A stretch of DNA of 64,000 nt, from positions 28,630 through 92,629 of the forward strand of contig VXAU01002307.1 in NCBI GenBank assembly GCA_013399695.1, written 5' to 3'. Position 1 is the first letter of the stretch; each line of letters opens with the position of its first letter. The translations under genes and the position numbers were made by a program. The notes beneath the pieces were generated by a model, which worked only from the letters and a program-made list of their open reading frames with translations, did no database searches and was not told where the DNA came from. This document shows, piece after piece, positions 10,202-23,900 of the stretch. Origin of the DNA: Formicarius rufipectus (lineage: Eukaryota > Chordata > Aves > Passeriformes > Formicariidae).

Positions 10202-13200
10202 CTGCAGCGATGGAGTTGGGAAGAACAGAGAATGCAAAAGACAGATTGGAGAGAAAGAGATACAGTGAAAGAGAAAGAAAAAGCAGGTCAGTCACAACAT
10301 TCAAGAGGAGCCTCCAAGCAGCAGCTGGAGGTAGAGATGCAGAACCAGCCCACAGCCAGCAGCTCACACTGGGGACCCAAACCAAAGCATAGGGGAAGCC
10401 GAAGGCAGAGCCAGAGCTAGCTTGCAAAAGAAGTCAAAAGGAACACCATGATGTATGAAAATATGGAAATGGAGAAGAGGAATAGAAAAGCCTCCCAAGA
10501 ACACTATAGGGTTTGGCAGGTGTAAGACTCCAAGGGGGAAAATATTCTTTGTCTAAACCCTATGTTTTAGTGTTCTAGAACAGCCAAGTTTCAGTTCTTT
10601 GTCCCATCAGTTGACAAGTTTCAGTGTCTGGATCAGGGTGATGGTTTTTCCTACAAAAATGGAAAGAAGCCAGAAGTTTGTTAGATGCTGATGGCAGGAA
10701 CACATTTGAAGTACCTGATGAACCCAGCTTCTATGTGCTAAAGACATCATCTGGATGCAACAGCTCAGGAGTGGCTACTCCATGACCCCACTTCCAGGCA
10801 GTAGTGAAGCTGGAGATGCATGCCCAGCAGGCACAGAGCACAGGTATTCATCACATGTAAGGCTGGCCACATGAGTCAGAACTTGAGCATGAACCTGGAC
10901 AGGACCACAGCCTTAGCCTGCTCCTATCTGTCTTGACAGGACAGAAGTCCATTGATGAAAATACATGTAAAAGGTGGATCCTTCAGCAGGCATGTTTAGG
11001 CCCTCAGTCTGCCAAGGATATACAAGCCTCTAAGGTCACAGTCCCACTCCAGCTGCTGTCCAGCCAGGGCACGCTGCAGTGGGCAGGGCATGGCCAAACA
11101 CACCAACCAGCTACCTAACCACACACAACTGACCCCTTTTATTTCCTTATCCCTGTACTCCCCTCTCCTGGTCCTTCCCAAATCACTAAATGCTCTTTCT
11201 TATCCTACCTTTGGCATCTCCCATTAAGTTCTATGCAATTCCAAACTGCTTCTCCACTGCACCCTGTAACACATCCGAGCTCTTAATAGTAGTCTCCTTA
11301 GTCTGAAAGATCTGCAGTTTCTCCCCATGGCTCACAGTGACAGGTGTCACACCTGGACAAGGTGTTTGGTGCTCTGGGGTTCTTGGCATGGGGACCCACC
11401 TACCATCATCTGTCCCTAGATCTGGCAGAAGCCCAGCAGGGCATGATTTGAGCTTCGGCCGTTGCCTGTGCCCGTCTGGGTGTGCAAAGGAGATCTGTCA
11501 CACCTAACACTACCCTGCTTCTGGGCATCACCTGAGAGGCTCCACCACCCTCGCTCCTTGCACAGCACAAGTCAGCCAGAGCTGCACCTCCTCAGACAAC
11601 CACATTACCAGAGTGGGAAGAGGTGATGGTGCTGGGTTCCTCCCCAGGGGTCTGTAGGTCCATGTGCCTGTGGCACGCTGAGCCCTCTGGTCCCACTCTC
11701 ATGGCAGGGAGCTGCAGGATTGTGTGGATGCAGGTTTTGGGGGAATCCCTGACCAGGCAACCCAGGGTTACCCTTCTCTTGCCTCAGTGTCCTGGTGGCT
11801 GAGGCACAGCCAGGCTTTGTCCTGCAGGTTGGGCAGGAAGCTTTGCTGCTCCAGGTTGGGAACAGATCAGCTTCATGATCACCCTGGGTCATGGAGAGCC
11901 AGGTCAGTCTGAGCTGTACCTTACACATGAAAAAAAAAAGTGTCCTTACCCTTGGACATGGTGAGGCAGCACATCACTGAGGCACAGCTACAGGACAGCC
12001 CCTTTGCCACAGCAGTGACAAACCAAGTGTCCCTAAGTCACTGCATAACAATGACGTGGGAACCACCAGTGGTGGCAGGGCTGTCACGGTCCTTGGTTCC
12101 CTGCCCCAACCCACAGTCCTTGTCTCCAGCAAAGGGGTTCTGTCTCTCCAATTGAACCCCCATGCAGTATCCTAGTCCATGCACACCTTTTCCCAAGCCC
12201 CTGACATGCAGATGCTGTCAGGTACCAGCACAAACACTGCCAGGTCACCCAGCACCACAGAAGGGTTATAAACTCATTTTTTAAGTGCTTTCCTAGTACA
12301 GTTCTGATGGCTGCAGGGCCTGTCATCCCCTTAGGTTCCCTGCTTCAATACATATTCCTTGCTATCAGTAAAGTTTTGCACCTTGAATTGCAAGCTCATA
12401 CCTCCCAGTCCCATACACAACCTCCCCCAAAACCTGCAGACCATGATACGTATATATGCAAATACAGATAATTTTCACTAACCAATACTCTTAATTTTAC
12501 CATTTCCACCCCTGAAGTAATCACTAGCATACTAACAAATTTAGTACCACAGTAGACCAGTCCACTGTCAGGAATCCTTGGACTATTTGGGAGTGCAAGG
12601 GCAGGCAGAGGTACCTGCTGCTCCCCAACATTACCTTCCACTCCCAAACTGTTTTCTGCATGCCCTGGGGAGGTCCCAACAGGGCACCTGATAAATGTTT
12701 TGGTATTTCAGGACAATCAGACAAAGTGTTCTGTGGACAGTTTTAGGACAGTTAACTGAGAAGCATCAAAGGAACCTGATCCAAATGGATTAGAGGTATG
12801 TAAAGGGATGTTTCAGGTGTCAGAAGCCTCCTGGCAGCTCCTGTTTCTGTCCAGACAGCTGCCTGTGCTCACAGTGGGGCATGAACACATTTGAGGGGCA
12901 TCCAGGAGGGGGATCTCAGCTGCCTCACTGTTTCCAATGAGGCCAGAGCCAGACCCTGGGACTCATTCCCTGTGGAGCAACTGCATAGCTGCACTATGTG
13001 CCTTATTGACAGTATTTGGACATGCTTGTATTTCCACAACCTATTATTTACTGTATTAACATCTAAAGTTCCACTTCAAAGGAGGAAACAAATAGGAGAG
13101 ATGACAGGAGTGTTTCCAAAAAACATTTCTGTGCCCAAAGATGCTGAGCAGTCCTGACAGCATTGACACAGTGCTGCCTTGTGTTACTGTATCAGGGATA

Positions 13201-15830
13201 CAGCAGCTACTGGCCAGGGCAAGCCACAGCCACCTGAACTGTTGAAAACACATCCACGTGCCCCTTCAACTAAGTACTTTCACACTCTACATGGCCTCTC
13301 TCCTTCCCAAGGCACAGTATCCAGCCCACAAACTGCCCAGGGACCCCTGCCACGCACAGCCTCTGGGACACCACCTTCCTCAGGGCAGGACTGCTGGCAG
13401 CACTGTGGTGGCTTAGGCTGGCACCTTCAGTGGGAGCTCAGCTCAGGTTTTCCAGCTGCTGCTGACACCAACAGGGCTGTAGTCGGGGAAAGGAAACTGG
13501 CTATCTGATACTGAACAGCACAGTGAGGCAAAACAAGGGGAGGGCACAGCACCACAGAAAGGCAGGAGTTCCTGGGGGAGATCAGTAGAGTTCAGGGTCA
13601 GTAACTATACCCAAATTTATTCTCCCACCTACCAACAGACAGTATAAACACTGTTAGTGCTGCTATTTACAGGGGGGGAGCGGAAACTGCAGCATCCCTC
13701 CATCCTGTTCCTGGGGATCCCCTCGTGCCATCCTGCTTGGCAGGAGGACAGCGCAGGCTCTGTTGGAGGGGGAAACACGTGGTACCAATAAAACACACCT
13801 CTGCTCAAGTACGTGTGGTCAAAGGGTTGGCTATGTGAGCTCGAAGTTTAAAGCTCTAAGAAACGTTGCAAATGAAAAATGCAAAAAGATCGGGAGCTTT
13901 GAAGAACTAGGGATGCATTAATTAGTGCAATTGCAAATTAATCCCACTGAAGCCCTCTGCAATCATAAAATAGGACTTCTGAATGCCCAGCAAACCCCTT
14001 CCTAAAACGTGCTTCAAAAGCACAAGCAAGAGCAAGCCCACCTAGAATAGTCTGCCCTTGGCCCTCAACACAACTCCGGACTAAGGTTCAGTGTGTCGTG
14101 CATCTGTGGGAAGATACAAATATTTGGGATGCAAATGGCATCCCAGTGTTTCCACAACAGAGGCATGCAGCATGCCCTCCTGGCTCAGAGGCCAATTCCA
14201 CCAGTCAGGAGCATTCCAGTTGCTGACTTACTCATCCAAGGGGCTACAGCTACTCATCAGGGCATGGATCTGCCCTGGACTTGCTGCCGGTCACAGTCTG
14301 TTATATTTTAAAATCAGCTTATGCTGTAATGTGGAACTACAATCCCCACGGGCACTGGAGCAGGCACACACCTCTGCAGGACCATCAGCTCAGTTTGGCA
14401 ACATCAGCCACACCCCAAAAAGGTGCAGAACAAGAAAGTGTGGAAGTTGTGCTTAAGCTTCCAGGTTTGCAGCACTTGGCTCTTTCTGCTCACAGGATCT
14501 TCTATGGCTTATTACAGTAAGTTGATGGAATTCAAAACCTGCTGTGGATTATTGATTTGGTGGGGGAGGGATGTTTGTTTATAGTCTTCCCTCTGTAATT
14601 ATTTTTAGAAAGCAGCCTGTTTCCAAATTAGCACCTTCCACCTGTCCTCAGGGGCTTGGGCAATCCCCACTGATGTAGCCTCAGGCAGAGGAGCTGTGTT
14701 TGCAGAGCTTTACACTGGACAGTCCTCCAGACTCTCAAAAAACAGCTGGGCATGCGAGGATCCTCTCCCTGTCCTTCCAGAGAGTCAGGCATTTGCTTCT
14801 TGGAAGATGAAATGTAGAGTCATAAGAGAATATTAAATCCAGCCCTGACTTAAGAGGCCCCTGTTCAAATCCCATCAGGCCGTTACTTGCTCAGTATCTG
14901 GCAGCACCACCAAGATCACCGACAAAGTATTTGGGTTCAGATTTAAATACCATAATTGCCCTGAAGTGTATCGGCATGAAGTGTTTCACCTCTATTGCTG
15001 ATTCAATACAACCTGGTGACACTTCTAATCATTCCAGGAACTTCAAAGACCTATTCAAATCATCCTCATTTTTGTTAAATCACCTCAAAGGCATCCAGGC
15101 ACACGCAGCTGTGCAGGCAAGTTCCACTGCCCTCAAACATCAGCACGGCTGACTGTCCTGCTCTGTGCATCCCCCTTTCTCCATGGGAAGAACTAAAGGA
15201 ATGACCTCGTTTCCTCACATATAAAGCAAAACAACCTGAAATAATACCTCCTACAAGACAAGCTCATTTGCCTTTTAAATAAAATAACCACAGAATCGTC
15301 TTGTATCAAACGGCATCAGTGGCGTTTTCCCCTCAAGAGTCCAGTCCCATGGCTTTGGGCTGGCCTTTGCCACAGGGTCTCTTAGCTGGAAGGAGCTGTG
15401 TTTGGAGGCAGTTTTCAATAGCATAGAGAACTGGAACAGCTGCATTCCAAGCAGCCTGATCTCTGATTTTCATAAGCTCAAGGAACACTTCAAGGTTGGA
15501 GCTTTAATGAAGTGAAGGATGTTTTACTTGTAGAGAGCCCAAGTGAAAGTTGTCCCCAATTACAATTAGTATTGAAGAGAAAATAGACACTTAACTGATT
15601 TTGTGATTCACAACAATTACTTCAGACCTGATTTTTCTCATAAAACAACATGTTTCTAGCCTTTTACAGCTATGACCACAGCACAGAGGCCTTCTCAAAC
15701 CTGTATATAGGCTGCAGATTAGCTATTTTGAGTATTCTGCAGATTGAAGGTCAAGATACCTGCGCCAGTTGGAGGCACAGATGAGAAACCTACTCAAATT
15801 TTGTTAGTCAACACAAAAATCAGAGAAGTC

Positions 15831-16078
15831 AGAAATCACAAAGGCTTGGGTTGGAAGGGACCTAAAAGCTTATCTCATTCCACCCTCCTGCCATGGGCAG
15901 GGACACCTTCCACTAGACCAGGGTGCTCCAAACCCTGTCCAATCTGGCCTTGGACACTTCCAGGGATTGGAGCAGCCACAGCCGCTCTGGGCAGCCTGTG
16001 CCTGGGCCTCACCATTCTCACAAGGAAGAATTGCTTTCCTAATATCTAAATGAAATCTCTCCTCTTTTAATAGCCAGG
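15831..16078 (-). repeat. CR1 LINE fragment
   Basis: Antisense CR1 3' end: GGGTTGGAAGGGACC, the CATGGGCAGGGACACCTTCC block, GGCCTTGGACACTTCCAGGG and TTTCCTAATATCTAA. It is a 5'-truncated copy in the long intron. Confidence 0.88.
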
Positions 16079-19000
16079 AAAGGACTGTGGGCTCTCCTGC
16101 CAGCCTTCACTCCAGGTTGCAGTCTGACCCTCAGCAGCAGCCTGGAGTGAGCAGCTGCCCCACATTACTAACCAAGTTTTGTGCTGCCTCCACGGGGGGC
16201 TGATGGTGCCTACAGAGCCCTGCAGAGTGACCAGCCCAGCAGAGCCCTTGAACTCTCAGGTAACCCAAAGGAACACTAACACTTCACCAGCTTGCACAGT
16301 CCTTGGCTTTGCTTACTGTTCCTGCTGTTTGCTTATCTTGAAGCTGATATACAAGCCAGGCTGTGCTCTAAGTCAGACGAGAGCATTCCCCAGGAGCTCC
16401 TCTCAGGCAGCACTACAGCCCTGCATAAACCAGGCACCCAAATCACCTCGAGTAGTTCTAAAGGGGGTTGGTGGAGATATTCAACATTTCCCTTGTTATT
16501 GCCCTACCCATCTTCAGCTTTCAGTCCCAGTACAACTCAGCAGGCAAAGCAGCAGTGCTTCGGTATGGCTGGAGTGACAGCTGGGACAAGGGGACCACTG
16601 TGGGCTTGTTGCTTCTCCCACCTTATAGTTACCACGTTCCCAGGACAGACAACCAGGTCTCAGGCTCTCTGCTCCCATCCTTCTCCCCAGGCAATGCAAC
16701 ACGTCACATCAGCCCCTGGATTCCAGGCAGAAGCAATAGCAAAGAGGCCACACTGAGGGCAGGGGGATCTTCAGGAGGGACCAAGGAGAGAAGGAGGGAC
16801 AGCAGACTGGAGTCACACCCTGGCACCCCAAGGTAGGAGTGTCACTCCTACTATGGCAGCTGTTCCTACCAGTAGCTATGGAAGATGAGCAGCCCTCACT
16901 CGGGGTTGTACCTCTGTCCCTTTTCCTGATCCAAACAGCTATAGCAACTGGCTATTTCCCCTTGAACAGCATCAGCTCACTTGTGAGATAAGCACAGAGG
17001 GAAGATGCCCTTACTAAGGAGAATCATCCCTTCCACGCAGGCTCCTGTGGAAGCCGCCACCATCCAACCAATCCCCATGCCTGAACCACAACCAGCTCCC
17101 CACTGGCACAGTCTTTACCAGGTCTGCAGGTTGCATTTCAGCAATCTGGCATTTAGTAGCAGAAAGAAGTAACTTTTTAGCTTAAACAAACATTTGCAAA
17201 TAGGTCTTTGCTTCTCAGCTGGAAAACCACTTGCAAATGCTGCTCCAGCGAGCATACAGCTGGCAGATCTGTCACCCTGTGCTCCTGTTCAGGGCCAGGA
17301 GCCACCCTGGTCACAGCACTCCTGTACATCCCACAGGCCCTGCCGGCGGGACCCACGTATCCATTCTGGTATTAGGAAATGAGGGCCTGTCCTGCACTTG
17401 CCCAATGACTGCCAAGTACAGCAAGCTCCTGCATATCCCTGAAATAAAAGAACAAGACATATCTGCATTTGAAGTCAAATGCAAATGTAGAAGCAAAGGG
17501 CTCTCTATTAACATCAGCTATGTGTTTGTAGACTAACAGTAGAGCTCTCGTCCAGAAATCCATCACAACATACTCTGCACAACTGTTCTCTGGTCACCCA
17601 TGACAGACATGCCCTTAGGGAGAGCTGCAGTGTCACTATGCAGGGTGGCTCCCAGGGAGCTCCCAGGGCAGGCATGGGACACAGGTGGCAGTACCTTGTC
17701 AGGGCTGCACAAGCCTCAGCAGACAGTTCTGGTTAGAGACCCACTTCCTATACTTTGGTAAGGGAAGCAGGAACATTACCCAGAAGGAAAAGCTGAAAAC
17801 TGGTATCTTTACAAGAGGGACCTAGGATTTTAAAATGTACCAGAAGTTCAAGCATCATGGAGATGCTCCAGTTTGGAATTCCTGAGCAGGGAAATGGTCA
17901 TAAGCACTGATACATTGAGAACTATTACATAGGGAAGGCAAGGCAGCTTGTTATTTTTTTTTAAAGCCTCTTGCAGAAGGTCATAAATTTAAAAGAGGCA
18001 TGAAGCAGCAGACAACACTCTCCAAGAATGCTGGGGGTTAAAAATACAGTACCTTACACTGCTGGCTTCTGACAGATATGGTCATGCCCTGCTTTCAGCA
18101 CAGCCTACTGCAGAGTCAGCCTGACAGCAGGGACTGAGCAGATGCTACAGGGAATGCCAGCCACAAACACTCTCAAACCCATCTGCAGCAGCTGTTACTG
18201 CAGTTGCTGTGTCTGAGTAAAGACACTGATTTCTCCTCACTCTCCCCAAAGTGATTGTCAGCAGGAGTTTTAAAGCAAGTTGCAGCACTGGTAAGGAACT
18301 CCACTCTGCTGCAGCAATGCATCCAGCAAGACTCTTACCTGGTCTGGGGGACTCAGGCAGGCTTCCAACCCAGCCAGCACAGGGCAGTGGTCTAAAGGTG
18401 CATACCCTGCCTCTCCCTGCCCAAGGGTTCATTAACAAGAACCAAGGTCCCCCAAACCAACCATCCTGTATCAAGAAATCACTGGAAAGAGAAAAGCCAG
18501 GGGAAGCAGAACTGCATCTCTGATGGGGTGGGGGTGCCTGCACCCCAGGGACAGGCCCTTCACCTCTCCTGGCCAGCTCACTGCCCATTTAGTGCTGGCA
18601 CACAAATATTCCCAGAGGGGTGGTCCACCAGTTCAGTGTTCCTTTGCTCTGTGCTGGGACTCAGCCTGTGCTTATTCCCCAGTACCCTCCCTAATAAGGG
18701 CTGATACTTTGGGAGGTAAACACACCTAGAGAGGTGGAGCAGCACAGGTAAAGGGAGCTCAAGCCCACAGAGCCCTGGGATCTCTGATCATCAGCCATGC
18801 TCCTGTAATCTCCACCATGCCCATGGCCCTGCTCTATGGATTCAGCCATGGCAGTGAAGAGTCCTCAGGAGCACACAGATGGTCCTGCCAGCTTGGGCAC
18901 AACAGAATCACCACAGATTCCTCCTGCTGCCAGATCCTGACTAGCCCCACCAGCCAAGCCAGGGCAGGGCAGCAGAGCTGCCAAACCAGCCAAGAGTTCA

Positions 19001-20799
19001 TCCAGGCAGGCCAGAAGCTCAACCTGCTCCCTCTCCATGACCATACACAGCTCTTCCCCATGCAGATTCCTGAGCACAGAACAATGAACAGAGGCTATTG
19101 GAAAAGTGCCAGTAGAACTCAAACCCATGGCAGGTTTTACAGGTGTGGAAAGCTCTCAGCAACAGTAGCCCAGCTGGCTTTAAAGCCACACTCAAGACAC
19201 ACCATTGCTCCCCACTGGCCTTTGTGTGGGGGTGCAGAAACAGGGTACCACATTGCCAAAGGGCCCCAAACCTGACACCTAGCAAGACTCACTGCATCAC
19301 CCAGCAGCCTGTTTGTTACAGACACCTCCCTGAGCCTTCTCCTCACTTCAGGACCTCACTCACAGATCCACGCTGGCTCTGACCCTGGCCAGAGGCACAG
19401 GAGAGGAAAACAGGTCCCTTGCTACAGAGTGGGGATCCTGGAGTGCTGAAGCCTTTCTGTGCACACATTCACTGGGAACTCCTGCTGTTGCTTTTCCTGA
19501 GCCTGGAGAAGGCAGGGAAGCTCTACAGATACCCTGTCTATGCATTCGGGCCAAACAGCAGCTAGGCCTCTCCAGAGGGTCATCAATAAGGGGTTGAACT
19601 CTGAATCATCCGTGCCACAGAGGATTTCCAGAGAGAGCAGACATTTCCATCAGAGCCTGCCATTGGAACAGGTCACTGCAGCCAGTGCCAGGTGAGAGAA
19701 AGTGACAGCTGACAGAGTGAGCACAGAGCCCAGCCAGGCCAGTGGAGCTGGTCAGCAGCACCTCACCACCTGCAGGGCTCCAGGAGACATGAGGACCACT
19801 TCAGTACTACAGCACCACAGCTTAGTGACCATATATCAGCCTGCATTGAAAAGTGCTGCCACAAGAGCAACAACTCTTTCTGCTAATGCACTGAAGCACC
19901 ACCCACTTAATCCTCCCATTCCACAGAACAGTGCCTGCAGCATCTCACCCAGGTGTGGCAAAAAGCTCAGGAGTAGCACAGGGAACTGTCCACTGGACTC
20001 AACCATGAACAGGTCGTCACTGCAGCAGCACAATCATGCAGTGCTCAAGGCAGCTCCAACACCATCAGCCAGAAGACTGCAGACAAGAGTGACCCACCTA
20101 ACAGAACAGGAGCAAGAAAAGGCAACTGAATATATCTAGAGATTTGCATTCCAGAGGGTATTTTTCAGAATAGCACATACTGTGGGTTGCATTCCTCCTT
20201 GCCCTTGAATGCATAGTGTGACAGTCCCGAAACAATTATTTCCTCGCTGTGGGACTGCAGACTCTGTGGCTGCCAACTGCACAATAAGCCTTTTGTCTGG
20301 GCTAGTTTGGGCTCTGCAGTCCCAAGTGTGTGTACAAGAGAGGCCTCGTGCAGAGCAAGAATCACGCGGGACATCCCAGACCACGGATAACAGGGAAAGG
20401 GAGCACTAGGCTCAACTGAGTACCACAGAATTCCTGTCACACAGCAGTGACCAGTCTCTGTGCTCCTGTACCTGTTTAATGCTGCCCTTTCTGCAAGGTT
20501 GGCTCAGGGTTACGGCAGCATAGACGTGAAATAGGCCATAAATGAGAACCAGATGTGAATTAGCCTGTTCCCCAGGATTGCAGGCTGCTCCCTCTGTCCC
20601 TCCCTCATCACGGGATGTTATCCTGCTGCTCTGCAAAGCAGCAAACTGCGCAGAGCAGGGGAGGTCTTCGGAGGCAACACCAACCTAAGGGATGACTGCA
20701 AATCCTCCATGTACCCACTACTACAGCCACTTCTTAGTGCACTGATGGTATTAGCATTAATCAAAGTGTTTAAGAAAGCTATTGTAATTAGGCAGGTCT

Positions 20800-20905
20800 T
20801 GTTAGTTTTTCTTCAAGCTGGTGGTTTCCTGAATATCCTGCAGAAGTAAGTTCCACCAGCTAATTATGCACTTGATGAAATATCCTCTCCTTTCACCATC
20901 GCTTC
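20800..20905 (-). repeat. Possible ancient CR1-like LINE remnant
   Basis: AAGTTCCACCAGCTAATTATG and the following GAAATATCCTCTCCTTTCACC resemble the antisense 3' region of old amniote CR1/L3 elements (typically ...AATTATGC..TGAAGAAATA..). It is strongly diverged; recognition is by eye only. Confidence 0.4.
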
Positions 20906-23900
20906 ACTTCATGCACTGCCACATCACTCAAGAGAATGGCATATGTGGATGCTTTTAACTTGCTTCCCTGCCATTGCAGAAGTCCAGGGAATCTCAACAC
21001 ACTTCCTCAAAGTCACAGCCAGTCAAAATCCATATGACTAGAAAACATGGTAAGCCAAGCCTGTTCTTGTCTATGTCAAAGCTCAGCAACTCAAACATGC
21101 TATTTCAGGATATGCTGATTGCTAAAGGCCCAAATCAAGTAATTCCCAAGCATCTGCTCACATGTCAAAGGAGACATATCACAAGCTCTCAATGTACAGG
21201 CAGTGGCTGAATCTTGAGCACAAGTGCAGTGACCAAAGTCTTGCCATCTCAGAGAGGTGCACGTGACAGTCCAACATGGTACAAACAGCACAGTTACTCT
21301 GTGGGAGTTCCCACATGCCTCTTTCAGCCCAGTGACCTTCCTCCCACTTTGTCCAGGATCTTTTAGCAGATGCAGGAACATTAAGTTGCTTCTGTACAGT
21401 AAAATCACACCTGAAGGTTTTGGGCAACCAAGACCACAGACACTGCTGTGGTTCACGGAAGGTTTCACAAAAATTGCCCAGCTGCTGAGGCAGTACTGGA
21501 ACATTCCCACTGACAGACAGCGGGAATTACCATCATACTAAGTGTGCCACTAAACAGTGTTCACAGAAGAGCTGGTCAAGAGGGTGCTGAAAACACCGAT
21601 GGCAGCCAGCAGCTTGTCAACACAGACTGTGATAACACGAGTAGGCCTGCACTGATGTCAGACATTGCCGAGTTCCCCCTAGAAAAAATGGGGCTCCTAG
21701 GGGATTGCTCCATCCTCAAGAACAGAAGCAGCCAGCAGTTCTCTAGCCTACCTAGAAGACCCAGAGATTGCCACCATTGCTGCAAAAAAAAAAAAAATCC
21801 AAACAAACCCTCAAGACGAGTTAATTTCTCCACCGCTTTCTTCAGCACCAGGATTTACATCAGTTTTCAGTTACTGTATCGCAAATTTTACCTACTGCAG
21901 GAAATCTGCTATTGTCCCTCACTCACAGGAAGGTATTCCAGCTGTTTTAGGCAAGGGAAGCATTCAGTGATGCCACCAGGAGCAGCAGAGGTGGTTTTTC
22001 CAGAATGTTATGAAAAACCCTCTCCACACCCAGATGACTAGGAATTCTCTGTAAGCCGAAAACAAACCCCACCCTGTACCCATAGGGCCAGGGAATCCAC
22101 ACGTGTCAGCAGCTGAGGACACAGCAAAGAACAGTCTCTGCACCAGGGAGATGGGAAGGCATCAGGCTGGACCCATCTTCCTATGAAAAATTCCAGCCCT
22201 TAGTCAACACTCCTTCCACTTGGACATTGGCTGTCAGGCAGCCAGCACCCCAGATTTACATCTTCAAAGCTACAATCATCAAGAGATTTTAACAGTCAGA
22301 TTCATTTGTAGTTATTTCCTCCTTTAAGTATGTACAAACCCAGATGTGGCAACATTATGTTAATACTAAAGAATCAAAGTTAAAATTGCTGGGAAACTTT
22401 TGTTGGCTGAGGCACAGGACAAATTTTGCATGTTAGAGAAAGCTACTCCATATTCTAATTCACTGTTTAACATGGCATTACTTATGACATTAAAAAATAT
22501 CACATGAACAAATACAGAATAGTCTGTAGCAGGCAGCCCCCTCTCCATTAGCATTAAATTTGACAGTGGTTCAGCTCTTGCACCAGATTTGGGTCTGGAG
22601 AGGAAGGGAAGTTCTCAGAGTCAGAGCGGGCAATTAAGCAAATATTCCAACCTTCTAATCCTTTTGGGTAGAGTACTAGGGAGCTTTGGCAAGTGCAGCT
22701 GTGATCACTGCTTGGATTTCTAAATGCTCCCACATGAGCTAAGCCATGGATATTGCAGAGCCCAGCTGACTCTGCTCCTCAGCCAAGCAGAGGTACAGAG
22801 GAACAGTGCCGTTGTGTCCCCAGTGTCACTGCTCACACTATTCTCCCAGACACCAAGAGTTCCCAGCTTTGATTCCTTAAGAATTTTAAGTATCACAAGC
22901 ACTCCCAGAACAACGGATACCCCAAGGGAGGGGGTATTCAGAGTAAAGCTGGCACTATCTGGAACACTTAGTTTTGGTAACTGAGCAGGCCATTTGACAA
23001 AGGAGCCACAGTGCCTGCTCCAGCTCTGAAATGAAACAGCACAAATCCCAGAGCCTTCCCCAAGCACCTCTGAGGCTCCAGTATCTGTGACCTACATAGA
23101 TTCCAGCCACCACCAAGGCTTCTTCACAGCTGTTTGCTTTTACTGGAGGGTCCAAACCACCACATTCCTGGTTGATAGGCCTGAAGAGTCCCCATAAGCT
23201 TTCAAGTTCAGAGCCCAGACCACTACTTTTCAGCCACAAATATAGGTAGCAAGGTCTGGATCCAAGGCTGCAGTACCTGTTCACCCACGCTCACGTGGTC
23301 CCTCCAGCCTGCAGAACCTGCCATGAAGGTATTCTGAAGATCTGAGACTGTAACTGGAAAAGGGACACAAGGGAGAGGTGAGTGCAGAGCCACAATCAGT
23401 GAACAGCTTCAGTTTTAGGCAACAAAGCTGAAAGCCCTGGCTTAGTCATGCCGTTCCCAGGCCACTGTGTGCCATGACACTCAGGCCCTCCTGGCCTGCC
23501 GTCTGGAATTCAGAATGTGACAATGACTCCCCAGCCTTCCAAGGAGAGTTAATAGTAAGCCACAACCTCCAGCCAAAGCATTAAATGTCACCAGATCATC
23601 CCCTGCTACTTTCAGGAACCTGCTTACCATATAACAGACCACTTTCCTGCCTTGGAAGTTATGTGCCAAAAGTCTTCTTGGCTTCATTTCCCATCTTGCT
23701 TGTACTTATTCCTGTTTCCAAGTGAGTGATCCCCTCTCTCTCCACTCCTTTCAACTTGCCAATTGTAGCTTCAGCCACAAAATAAACACCACCTACACCA
23801 TATTGAGAAATCTTAGGGTGCTCTGCAGGATATTCCAAGAAGCTTCCTCCCAGGACTTCACCTGTGAACACTAAATACACTGAGTACCAAGCAGACAAAG

